Shown one piece after another: positions 1 to 6,170 of a stretch of DNA of 10,893 nucleotides. Origin of the DNA: Lachnospiraceae bacterium (lineage in GTDB: Bacteria > Bacillota > Clostridia > Lachnospirales > Lachnospiraceae); assembly GCA_024694785.1 (NCBI GenBank), contig JAILJL010000081.1:1-10893 (forward strand), in the 5' to 3' direction. The translations under genes and the position numbers were made by a program. The notes under the pieces were generated by a model, which had not been told where the DNA came from, ran no database searches, and worked only from the letters and a program-made list of their open reading frames with translations. The number at the start of each line of letters is the position of its first letter. The first letter of the stretch is position 1.

Positions 1-51
1 GCTTGCATGCATCGCTTAACAGCCTCAAGACCTGTCAAATATAAGGAGTGA
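1..51 (+). CDS. Possible 3' end of an upstream gene (partial)
   Basis: Frame 1 is open from the window edge to a TGA at 49-51, encoding 16 residues that end in RPVKYKE. The stop overlaps the AAGGAG ribosome binding site of the cotH-family gene, an arrangement common in operons. CotH-family genes in Clostridia are often next to polyphosphate polymerase (VTC-domain) genes, so this could be the tail of such a protein, but 16 residues cannot prove that. Frame 3 is also open to a stop at 42-44, so the frame itself is uncertain. Confidence 0.3.
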   Translation, partial: ACMHRLTASRPVKYKE

Positions 52-55
52 TTAT

Positions 56-1786
56 ATGTCTACAAGTAAGTATTTCGATAGAATCTGCGCTATTATCGCA
101 GTTTTAATGATAGCAGTGACGGCGGTATTCATGAACGCCGAATCTCTCGGGGCTACGTCTGTAACGAGGTCGTATGCTTATGAGGATATGCTTTTTGATA
201 CAGGTAAGGTACATACGATTGATATAGTCATGGATGACTGGGATTCATTTGTGGCAAATGCCACGAGTGAGGAGTATGCTGATTGTACTGTTGTAATTGA
301 CGGCAAAGCTTATAAGAATGTGGCGATTCGTGCAAAGGGCAACACCTCTCTTACTAATGTTGCATCATACGGCAACAATCGCTATAGCTTTAAGGTTGAG
401 TTCGATCATTACGACAGTACCAATACATACTACGGACTTGATAAGTTAAGTCTCAATAATATTATTCAGGATAACGCCTATATGAAGGATTATCTTGTAT
501 ATACTTTGATGCGCGAAAGCGGTGTGGATGCACCGTATTGCAGTTTTGTGTATGTAACTGTCAACGGAGAGGATTGGGGATTATATCTGGCGGTAGAAGC
601 AATTGAAGATTCATTCCTTTCACGCAATTACGGAAGTTCAACCGCAGGTGAACTCTATAAGCCTGACAGCCAGAGCATGGGCGGCGGCAAAGGTATGGGA
701 GGTAATGTAGCATCATCTGAATCCGGCTGGGGTTCATCGGATGTAAAGCTTATATACACGGATGATGAGTACTCGAGCTATTCAAGTATATTTGATAACG
801 CGAAGACAGATGTGACAGATGATGATAAAGACAGGTTAATATCATCGCTTAAGACGCTTAATGAAGGTATAGATATTGAAGACGTCGTTGACGTTGAAGA
901 GGTAATTAAGTACTTCGTGGTTCATAATTTTGTATGTAACTTCGACAGCTATACGGGTTCTATGATTCACAATTATTATCTTTACGAGGAGGACGGCGTA
1001 TTGTCGATGATTCCGTGGGATTATAATCTTGCGTTCGGGGGTTTTGTAGGTGGATCCGATGCGACAAGTCTTGTAAATTATCCGATTGATTCACCGGTAT
1101 CGGGCGGAGATACGGATTCAAGGCCTATGATTGCATGGATACTTAATAATGCGGAATATACTGAAGTTTATCACCGGTATTTCTCGGAGTTTATCGAGAA
1201 ATATTTTGAGAGTGGATATGTATCGGAATTAATAGATTCGACTTATGAAATGATAGCATCATATGTAGAGTCGGATCCGACTAAGTTCTGTACTTATGAG
1301 GAATTCGAGGAAGGTGTCGCAACCTTAAAGGAATTCTGTGAGTTAAGGGCACAGAGTGTAAGGGGACAGCTTGACGGAACGATTCCTTCAACATCAGAAG
1401 GACAGAGCGAAGATAATAGCGCTTTTATAGACGCAAGTAATATTACGGTATCGGCTATGGGTTCTATGGGTAACGGCGGAGGCCCGGGTGGTCAGGGTGA
1501 CCAGGGAGGCCCGGGTGGTCAGGGCGGCCAAGGTGAGAACGGCGAAAACGGAGGGAACCCGCCGACACCGCCGGATGGAACTAACGGAGAGAATCCGCCG
1601 ACACCACCGGATGGGTTTAACGGGAATGGCGCGACAGCGAGCGGTAACGCAGGCTTTAACGGACCGCAGCAGGAAAATACTGCGGAGAACACAAGCAATA
1701 TAATGACCTATCTCTTGTTAGGCGGAAGCCTGGCGGCGCTTCTTCTTGGACTCGGAATAGCATTCTTTTATAAAAAGAAAAATTAG
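56..1786 (+). CDS. CotH-family (spore-coat kinase-like) surface protein with Gly/Pro-rich tail and C-terminal membrane anchor
   Basis: This 576-residue protein has an N-terminal hydrophobic segment (about residues 11-26) that looks like a signal peptide. A CotH-type domain follows (about 50-440), with R92-A-K-G-N, a VNGEDWGLYL motif (169-178), N295-F-D-S-Y, HNYYLY (305-310) and PWDYNLAFGG (320-329). Family knowledge: CotH proteins are atypical, kinase-like folds. Bacillus CotH phosphorylates spore-coat proteins, and many homologues are surface proteins of unknown substrate. By position, D297 and D322 are the likely catalytic and metal-binding aspartates (inference). Residues 473-525 are low-complexity GGPGGQG and NPPTPPDG repeats. 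Residues about 550-572 form a transmembrane helix followed by KKKN, which suggests an extracellular protein anchored by its C terminus. The start at 56 has AAGGAG at 43-48. The gene's stop overlaps that of the convergent PPTase gene. Kinase activity and substrate are unproven. Confidence 0.85.
   Translation: MSTSKYFDRICAIIAVLMIAVTAVFMNAESLGATSVTRSYAYEDMLFDTGKVHTIDIVMDDWDSFVANATSEEYADCTVVIDGKAYKNVAIRAKGNTSLTNVASYGNNRYSFKVEFDHYDSTNTYYGLDKLSLNNIIQDNAYMKDYLVYTLMRESGVDAPYCSFVYVTVNGEDWGLYLAVEAIEDSFLSRNYGSSTAGELYKPDSQSMGGGKGMGGNVASSESGWGSSDVKLIYTDDEYSSYSSIFDNAKTDVTDDDKDRLISSLKTLNEGIDIEDVVDVEEVIKYFVVHNFVCNFDSYTGSMIHNYYLYEEDGVLSMIPWDYNLAFGGFVGGSDATSLVNYPIDSPVSGGDTDSRPMIAWILNNAEYTEVYHRYFSEFIEKYFESGYVSELIDSTYEMIASYVESDPTKFCTYEEFEEGVATLKEFCELRAQSVRGQLDGTIPSTSEGQSEDNSAFIDASNITVSAMGSMGNGGGPGGQGDQGGPGGQGGQGENGENGGNPPTPPDGTNGENPPTPPDGFNGNGATASGNAGFNGPQQENTAENTSNIMTYLLLGGSLAALLLGLGIAFFYKKKN
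1478..1614 (+). repeat. Short tandem repeats coding the Gly/Pro-rich tail
   Basis: Two repeat pairs lie inside the cotH-family gene. GGAGGCCCGGGTGGTCAGGG occurs at 1478-1497 and again exactly at 1505-1524, a 27-bp period encoding GGPGGQG units. A 23-bp unit at 1556-1578 recurs at 1592-1614 with two changes, a 36-bp period encoding NPPTPPDG. Both periods are multiples of three, so copy-number change would keep the frame. Local GC is clearly higher than in the rest of the gene. Confidence 0.8.
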
Positions 1787-2334
1787 ATTCTCGTGATTTC
1801 AATCGGAATTCTTGATGTGACATAGACGCATCCTGCAAAGTCGGAATCGGTGAAATAGTTGAATGAAAAGTCAGGATCGCTGTGGTCTGAAGGCATATCG
1901 ATGCCTCGGAGCATGGCGGTCCCTTTTATTCCCGTTCCGAGAGCTTTTAAGAATGCTTCCTTATATGTCCACGGAATAAGGGATGCAGCATCAGGATTAT
2001 CCTTATTAACGAAAGTTCTATCATTTTCCGAATAGCACTTGTTATATAAGGCTTGAGTAACGCGGCGTGTATGTTCAATATCAACTCCGATTTCGGAGGA
2101 TGCGATTCCGGCGATAATGCCGCCTTTTGTATGGGATATATTAAAATGTGGGGCATCCGGACAATCAAAGTATGGTTTGCCGTTGTCGTTGGTCTTGATT
2201 TTCCCATATGAATCAAGGCCCTCACCCAACTTATCGCGTAAGAGCTTGTCAAGCAGCGCATATGCCTCGTTGTGCAGAGCTTTTATATCTGAAATATTAA
2301 GTTTGATTCTATAATACACGTGGCAGTAATCCAT
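1783..2334 (-). CDS. Sfp-type 4'-phosphopantetheinyl transferase
   Basis: The enzyme would transfer phosphopantetheine from CoA to a serine of an acyl or peptidyl carrier protein. With the start at 2334 it has 183 residues. Visible family motifs are NGKPYF (51-56), HFNISHTKG (63-71), IGVDIEH (82-88, with D85 and E87 as the usual magnesium ligands) and W-T-Y-K-E-A-F-L-K (122-130). The frame extends upstream to an ATG at 2472. The 2334 start is preferred because AGGAGG (2339-2344) lies 4 nt before it, a promoter sits just upstream at 2374-2402, and the residues added by a longer start look unlike the family. At 183 residues it is shorter than Sfp (about 224), mainly at the N terminus. No fatty-acid, polyketide or peptide synthase gene is adjacent, so the carrier protein it modifies is unknown. 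It could act as the cell's general ACP-activating enzyme. Confidence 0.85.
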   Translation of the reverse strand: MDYCHVYYRIKLNISDIKALHNEAYALLDKLLRDKLGEGLDSYGKIKTNDNGKPYFDCPDAPHFNISHTKGGIIAGIASSEIGVDIEHTRRVTQALYNKCYSENDRTFVNKDNPDAASLIPWTYKEAFLKALGTGIKGTAMLRGIDMPSDHSDPDFSFNYFTDSDFAGCVYVTSRIPIEITRI

Positions 2335-2371
2335 TATGCCTCCTATCTGATACATTATGCGGACTTCATAG

Positions 2372-2387
2372 ATATCATATATGATAT
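2372..2387. promoter_or_regulatory. 16-bp perfect palindrome over the PPTase -10 (candidate operator)
   Basis: ATATCATATATGATAT equals its own reverse complement and covers the whole predicted -10 hexamer of the minus-strand promoter. A dimeric repressor site is one reading. AT-rich palindromes can also arise by chance, and no regulator gene is adjacent. Confidence 0.4.
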
Positions 2388-2402
2388 GTCCCCATCTTTC
2401 AA
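2374..2402 (-). promoter_or_regulatory. Predicted sigma-A promoter of the PPTase gene
   Basis: On the minus strand, TTGAAA (2402-2397) and TATGAT (2379-2374) are separated by exactly 17 nt. The predicted transcript would start near 2367, giving a leader of about 33 nt with AGGAGG at its end. Confidence 0.6.
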
Positions 2403-2465
2403 TATGATTACGGGGGAGGAACCGGTATTGTATATTCATCCCGTAGCAGCCGATAAGAATGTCAT

Positions 2466-2489
2466 CTGTCAAGAAAAAATACTTGACAG
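2466..2489. repeat. Inverted repeat overlapping the -35 of the ylxM-ffh promoter
   Basis: CTGTCAAG (2466-2473) and CTTGACAG (2482-2489) are perfect inverted arms separated by 8 A/T bases. The right arm contains the TTGACA -35 of the rightward promoter. The left arm holds a TTGACA on the opposite strand, but no good -10 follows it. The symmetry suggests a protein-binding site. Confidence 0.5.
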
Positions 2490-2511
2490 GGGAACTCTAA
2501 GCGTGTAGAAT
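2483..2511 (+). promoter_or_regulatory. Strong sigma-A promoter of the ylxM-ffh-rpsP operon
   Basis: The consensus -35 TTGACA (2483-2488) and a near-consensus -10 TAGAAT (2506-2511) are 17 nt apart. The expected start is near 2518, which leaves a leader of about 38 nt before the ylxM start. It is the first good promoter upstream of the translation cluster. Confidence 0.85.
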
Positions 2512-2517
2512 AACATT

Positions 2518-2545
2518 GTTGTGTAAAGGCAAATTACTTTACAAC
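2518..2545 (+). promoter_or_regulatory. Leader hairpin before ylxM
   Basis: GTAAAG (2523-2528) pairs with CTTTAC (2537-2542) around an 8-nt loop. GTT (2518-2520) can add to AAC (2543-2545) with a 2-nt bulge. The hairpin would occupy almost the entire untranslated leader, just before the GAGGTGG ribosome binding site. It may protect the 5' end of the message. A regulatory role is not shown. Confidence 0.4.
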
Positions 2546-2555
2546 GAGGTGGCGT

Positions 2556-2921
2556 ATGACTCCGAATAACGAAGAAATCAGGAAAATCTATGATATGAGC
2601 CTTCTTTATGACTTCTATGGCGAGCTTCTTAACGAGCATCAGAGAGAAGTGTATGAGGCTGCGGTATTCGAGGATTTGTCACTGTCAGAGATTGCAACAA
2701 CCGAAGGAATCTCGCGCCAGGGTGTGCACGATATCCTGAAGCGATGCAATAAAGCGCTTGAAGAATATGAAGAAAAACTGCATCTTGTCGCTAAGTTTAA
2801 GGACATGAGCAAGAAAATCGAGAAGATTGGCGAGATTGCGGCTGAGATAGAGCAAGACAGCAAGGATGCACGAATCTTAGCGATTCGAAAGCTTAGTAAC
2901 GAGATACTCGAAGAGCTGTAA
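2556..2921 (+). CDS. ylxM: YlxM family (UPF0122) SRP-associated protein
   Basis: This 121-residue all-helical protein carries a sigma-70 region 4-like helix-turn-helix (about 25-63, including LSLSEIATTEGISRQGVHD) and a charged C-terminal helical tail that probably forms a coiled coil. Family knowledge: YlxM is encoded next to ffh across Firmicutes and is linked to the signal recognition particle pathway. In streptococci it has been reported to modulate SRP GTPase activity. The HTH resembles a DNA-binding fold, but no DNA target is established. The start at 2556 has GAGGTGG at 2546-2552. A 74-nt gap separates it from ffh; no convincing promoter or terminator is seen there, so the two genes are probably co-transcribed. 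Confidence 0.92.
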   Translation: MTPNNEEIRKIYDMSLLYDFYGELLNEHQREVYEAAVFEDLSLSEIATTEGISRQGVHDILKRCNKALEEYEEKLHLVAKFKDMSKKIEKIGEIAAEIEQDSKDARILAIRKLSNEILEEL

Positions 2922-2995
2922 CCCGATTAAGACCTGTAATGTGTGGGGATTAAGGGTGGCTCGATGTTAGAATTATAGATTTACAGAGGTTAGAT

Positions 2996-4339
2996 ATGGC
3001 ATTTGACAGCCTTACAGAGAAACTGACGAACGTATTTAAGAACCTTCGCGGCAAGGGCGTACTTAAAGAAGAAGACGTACATTCAGCCATGAAGGAAGTT
3101 AAGATGGCGCTTCTTGAGGCAGACGTTAACTTCAAAGTAGTTAAGCAGTTCGTAAAAGACGTTGAAGAGCGCGCAATTGGTCAGGACGTAATGAACGGTC
3201 TTAATCCGGGACAGATGGTAATTAAGATCGTTAACGAAGAAATGATCAAGCTTATGGGCTCCGAGACAACGGAGATCAAGATAGAGCATGGCAGGACCAC
3301 CATCATTATGATGGCCGGTCTTCAGGGTGCAGGTAAGACGACTACCGCAGCAAAGCTTGCGGGAAAGATGAAGTCTAAGGGAAAGAAGCCTTTGCTTGTA
3401 GGACTTGACGTATACAGACCTGCAGCTATCGAGCAGCTGAAGGTTAACGGTCATAAGATGGGCGTTGATGTCTTCGAGGAAGGAACTGATCATAAGCCTG
3501 CTGATATTGCAAAGCATGCGGTTGAATTTGCAGCCAAGAATGGTCATAACGTGATTTACCTGGATACGGCGGGCCGTTTGCAGATAGATGATAGCATGAT
3601 GCAGGAGCTTGTTGATATCAAAAGCGCTGTAACCGTTAATCAGACGGTGCTGGTAGTAGATGCAATGACCGGACAGGAAGCAGTTAACGTGGCATCCAAA
3701 TTCGATGAAGTAGTCGGAATCGACGGTGTTGTACTTACCAAGCTTGATGGCGATACAAGAGGCGGCGCGGCATTATCTATTCGAGCCGTAACCGGTAAGC
3801 CAATCTTTTATGTCGGTATGGGCGAGAAACTCTCTGACTTAGAACAGTTCTATCCTGACAGAATGGCATCACGAATCCTCGGAATGGGTGATGTACTCAC
3901 CCTTATCGAGAAAGCGGAAGATGCAATCGATGAAGAAGCTGCAGCCAAGCTTGATAAGAAGATGAAGAAAGGCGAATTCGACTTCGAGGATTATCTTGAG
4001 TCGATGAAGCAGATGAGAAAGATGGGCGGGCTTTCCTCCATACTTTCAATGTTGCCGGGACTTGGTCTTGGCGGTCAGATTAATACCGCACAGCTTGAGA
4101 ATGTGGTAGATGAGAAGAAGCTCGCAAGAGTCGAAGCTATTATCTTCTCAATGACGGTTAAGGAAAGAAGGAATCCTAAGCTTCTTAACCCGAGCAGAAA
4201 GAATAGAATTGCGCGTGGCGCAGGCGTAGACATTGCGGAAGTTAACCGCCTTGTCAAGCAGTTCGAGCAGATGCAGAAGATGATGAAGCAGATGCCGGGA
4301 ATGATGGGCAAAAAGGGAAGAATGAAATTTCCTTTTTAA
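2996..4339 (+). CDS. ffh: Signal recognition particle GTPase Ffh (SRP54)
   Basis: Ffh binds SRP RNA and the signal sequences of nascent proteins, then docks with FtsY at the membrane. The 447 residues are full length for the family. An N domain (about 1-90) is followed by the G domain with GLQGAGKTTT (108-117), DVYRPAA (138-144), DTAGR (190-194), TKLDGD (248-253) and GGAALS (256-261). The methionine-rich M domain (about 300-440) includes the RNA-binding stretch around N399-P-S-R-K-N-R-I-A-R-G and a C terminus rich in M, Q and K. The start at 2996 has AGAGG at 2985-2989. Its position after ylxM and before rpsP is the standard Firmicutes order. The 4.5S/scRNA partner is not encoded in this window. 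Confidence 0.98.
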   Translation: MAFDSLTEKLTNVFKNLRGKGVLKEEDVHSAMKEVKMALLEADVNFKVVKQFVKDVEERAIGQDVMNGLNPGQMVIKIVNEEMIKLMGSETTEIKIEHGRTTIIMMAGLQGAGKTTTAAKLAGKMKSKGKKPLLVGLDVYRPAAIEQLKVNGHKMGVDVFEEGTDHKPADIAKHAVEFAAKNGHNVIYLDTAGRLQIDDSMMQELVDIKSAVTVNQTVLVVDAMTGQEAVNVASKFDEVVGIDGVVLTKLDGDTRGGAALSIRAVTGKPIFYVGMGEKLSDLEQFYPDRMASRILGMGDVLTLIEKAEDAIDEEAAAKLDKKMKKGEFDFEDYLESMKQMRKMGGLSSILSMLPGLGLGGQINTAQLENVVDEKKLARVEAIIFSMTVKERRNPKLLNPSRKNRIARGAGVDIAEVNRLVKQFEQMQKMMKQMPGMMGKKGRMKFPF

Positions 4340-4378
4340 TAGATAATTTTTAGCAAAATAAACCGGAGGTGAATTAAA

Positions 4379-4621
4379 ATGGTAAAGATCAGATTAAGAA
4401 GAATGGGACAGAAGAAGGCTCCTTTCTATAGAATCGTTGTTGCAGACGCAAGATCTCCAAGAGATGGCAGATTCGTAGAAGAGATTGGTACTTATGATCC
4501 ATCAAAGGACCCGAGCGAATTCCATGTTGATGAGGAAGCAGCTAAGAAGTGGTTAGCAAATGGTGCACAGCCTACAGAGCAGGTTGGCAAGATTCTCAAG
4601 GCAGCCGGAATCATTAAATAA
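4379..4621 (+). CDS. rpsP: 30S ribosomal protein S16
   Basis: The protein has 80 residues, typical for S16. It begins with the hallmark [20 protein letters not shown] and continues with [20 protein letters not shown]16 binds 16S rRNA early in assembly of the small subunit body. The start is preceded by a near-ideal GGAGGTGA at 4365-4372, which suggests high translation. The gene is 39 nt downstream of ffh and 20 nt upstream of khpA, consistent with one message. Confidence 0.98.
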   Translation: MVKIRLRRMGQKKAPFYRIVVADARSPRDGRFVEEIGTYDPSKDPSEFHVDEEAAKKWLANGAQPTEQVGKILKAAGIIK

Positions 4622-4641
4622 GGGAACGCGAGGTGTGAGAA

Positions 4642-4869
4642 ATGAAAGAACTCGTTGAAGTTATTGCTAAAGCTTTGGTCGAGTTCCCTGATGAAGTTGT
4701 GGTTACAGAGAAGGAGACAGACAAGGGTATTGTCGTTGAACTTCATGTAGCTGCTTCCGATATGGGAAAGGTAATTGGAAAGCAGGGCCGCATCGCTAAG
4801 GCCATTCGTTCTGTTGTGAAAGCATCAGCAATGAAAGAAGATAAGAAGGTTATAGTTGATATTATGTAA
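4642..4869 (+). CDS. khpA: KH-domain RNA-binding protein KhpA (YlqC)
   Basis: This 75-residue protein consists of a single KH domain with the RNA-contacting loop GKQG (46-49) inside MGKVIGKQGRIAKAIRSVV. Family knowledge: KhpA, often with KhpB/Jag, binds many RNAs in Firmicutes and affects cell elongation and division. Its gene regularly follows rpsP. The RBS is AGGTG at 4631-4635. Bacillus subtilis has ylqD between this gene and rimM. Here no gene lies in the gap, only a hairpin. Confidence 0.93.
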   Translation: MKELVEVIAKALVEFPDEVVVTEKETDKGIVVELHVAASDMGKVIGKQGRIAKAIRSVVKASAMKEDKKVIVDIM

Positions 4870-4875
4870 TTTCTA

Positions 4876-4899
4876 AGCTGTCGTCATATGGCGACAGCT
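4876..4899 (+). other. Intercistronic hairpin between khpA and rimM
   Basis: AGCTGTCGTC (4876-4885) pairs with GGCGACAGCT (4890-4899) through a 10-bp stem with one G-U pair and a 4-nt ATAT loop, starting 6 nt after the khpA stop. The sequence after it is ATCTTCCTATCTT rather than a run of T, so it is a weak terminator at best. A partial terminator, an RNA processing site or a 3'-end stabiliser are all possible. Confidence 0.6.
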
Positions 4900-4928
4900 A
4901 TCTTCCTATCTTAGGAGAAAAGTGCAAT

Positions 4929-5456
4929 ATGGAAAAAGAATTCAAAATTGGTGCAATAATTAAGCCGCACGGCGTGCACGGAGAACTTAAAGTATATTCG
5001 ACAACTGATGATAATCAGCGTTTTAAAAAGCTTACAATGGTAATCGTTCGTACCGGGAAGGAAGAGTTTACTGCGAAAGTAGTATCTGCCAAGGCATCGG
5101 ATACGGATGTTATTCTTAAGCTTGAAGGATATGACACACCTGAATCAGTCGAGAAGTTAAGAAAAGCAGAGCTTTATGTTACAAGAGAACACGCTGTCAA
5201 GTTAAATAAAAACGAATATTTTGTAGCGGATCTGATTGGGCTTACGGTATTGGACATTGACGAAGGCAAGATGCTCGGAACCCTTACGGATGTATTGCAG
5301 ACAGGTGCAAATGATGTATATGAAGTTACGATACCTGATGGTAAGTCTGCCGGTAAGAAGGTATTAATTCCGGCAATCAGGGAATGCATTAAAGCCGTAG
5401 ACATAGAAGCCGGTAAGATGGAGGTTCATCTTTTGCCGGGTTTATTGGATTTATAG
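4929..5456 (+). CDS. rimM: Ribosome maturation factor RimM
   Basis: RimM binds S19 and helps mature the 30S head domain. At 175 residues it is the usual length. The N-terminal barrel carries IGAIIKPHGVHGELKV (7-22). The C-terminal PRC-type barrel begins near Y97-F-V-A-D-L-I-G and includes QTGANDVYEV (124-133) and LIPAI (146-150). AGGAG (4913-4917) is 11 nt before the ATG, slightly long. The stop codon TAG (5454-5456) is embedded in the TAGGAG binding site of trmD, so the two are translationally adjacent. Confidence 0.97.
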   Translation: MEKEFKIGAIIKPHGVHGELKVYSTTDDNQRFKKLTMVIVRTGKEEFTAKVVSAKASDTDVILKLEGYDTPESVEKLRKAELYVTREHAVKLNKNEYFVADLIGLTVLDIDEGKMLGTLTDVLQTGANDVYEVTIPDGKSAGKKVLIPAIRECIKAVDIEAGKMEVHLLPGLLDL

Positions 5457-5464
5457 GAGAAACT

Positions 5465-6166
5465 ATGAAATTTACGATTCTTACGCTTTTCCCGGAGATG
5501 GTAATGACGGGTCTTAATGAAAGTATCATCGGACGGGCAAAAGAAAAGGGAATAATTGATATAGAAGCTGTTAATATCCGTGACTATACGGAGGACAAGC
5601 ATAAGAAGGTTGATGATTACCCCTATGGCGGCGGAGCGGGAATGGTTATGCAGGCGCAGCCTATCTATGACGCACATAAGGCCGTAACCGCGAATATGCA
5701 AGGTATGGTAAGAACCGTCTATCTTACTCCTCAGGGAAAAGTTTTCAATCAGGATATGGCAGCTGAACTGGCGCAAGCCGACAATCTGGTGCTTTTATGC
5801 GGACATTATGAAGGTGTGGATGAAAGAGTGCTGGAAGAGGTTGTCACGGACTATGTATCGATTGGTGATTTCGTTCTTACGGGCGGAGAGCTTCCGGCAA
5901 TGGTAATGGTCGATGCAATCTCAAGAATGGTTCCGGGAGTTCTTACCAATGAAGAGTCCGGAACTACAGAAAGTTTTCATAATTATCTGTTAGAATATCC
6001 TCAGTATAGTCGTCCGGAGGAGTGGCATGGTAGAAAAGTTCCTGACGTATTGTTGTCCGGGCATCACAAGAACATCGAAGACTGGAGATTATCTCAGTCA
6101 ATCGAGAGAACTCGTGAGAGACGACCTGATTTGTATAAGAAATATATGAATTCAGAAAGGAAATAA
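5465..6166 (+). CDS. trmD: tRNA (guanine37-N1)-methyltransferase TrmD
   Basis: TrmD transfers methyl from SAM to G37 next to the anticodon, preventing +1 frameshifting. The 233 residues contain the SPOUT-knot landmarks PYGGGAGMVMQ (53-63), LLCGHYEGVDERV (110-122), SIGDFVLTGGELPAMVMVDAI (starting at 132), R154, and the linker and C-terminal region LLEYPQYSRPEEWHGR (175-190). The residue aligned to the catalytic Asp169 of E. coli and Haemophilus TrmD appears to be Glu169 (TTESF here, TEDSF in E. coli), while Arg154 is kept. The gene starts 8 nt after rimM and ends 4 nt before the HD-GYP regulator. Confidence 0.97.
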   Translation: MKFTILTLFPEMVMTGLNESIIGRAKEKGIIDIEAVNIRDYTEDKHKKVDDYPYGGGAGMVMQAQPIYDAHKAVTANMQGMVRTVYLTPQGKVFNQDMAAELAQADNLVLLCGHYEGVDERVLEEVVTDYVSIGDFVLTGGELPAMVMVDAISRMVPGVLTNEESGTTESFHNYLLEYPQYSRPEEWHGRKVPDVLLSGHHKNIEDWRLSQSIERTRERRPDLYKKYMNSERK

Positions 6167-6170
6167 GGGT

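Noticed and set aside
1478..1614. Repeats considered as a CRISPR array
   Set aside because: There are only two copies of each unit, in frame in a coding sequence, with no unique spacers of regular length and no cas genes.
1488..1703. Plus-strand open frame in the Gly/Pro-rich region
   Set aside because: It is a shadow frame of the repetitive cotH tail, Arg-rich only because GC-rich repeats are read out of frame; it has no binding site of its own.
2335..2472. Longer N terminus for the PPTase (ATG at 2472)
   Set aside because: The AGGAGG at 2339-2344 and the promoter at 2374-2402 both support the 2334 start, and the extra 46 residues do not resemble the family.
2444..2472. Leftward promoter from the TTGACA on the minus strand at 2472-2467
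   Set aside because: Nothing close to TATAAT lies 16-18 nt downstream (CTGCTA or TGCTAC), so the element is better read as half of an inverted repeat.
2320..2508. Small plus-strand open frame across the divergent promoter region
   Set aside because: It overlaps the PPTase start, both promoters and the inverted repeat, and resembles no family.
2922..2995. Possible promoter between ylxM and ffh (TATAGA at 2974-2979)
   Set aside because: The position 17 nt upstream reads TAAGGG, and there is no TG extension, so support is too weak.
3083..3547. 154-codon minus-strand frame opposite ffh
   Set aside because: It is antisense to the strongly conserved Ffh G domain, shows Cys/Leu-rich shadow composition and has no binding site or family features.
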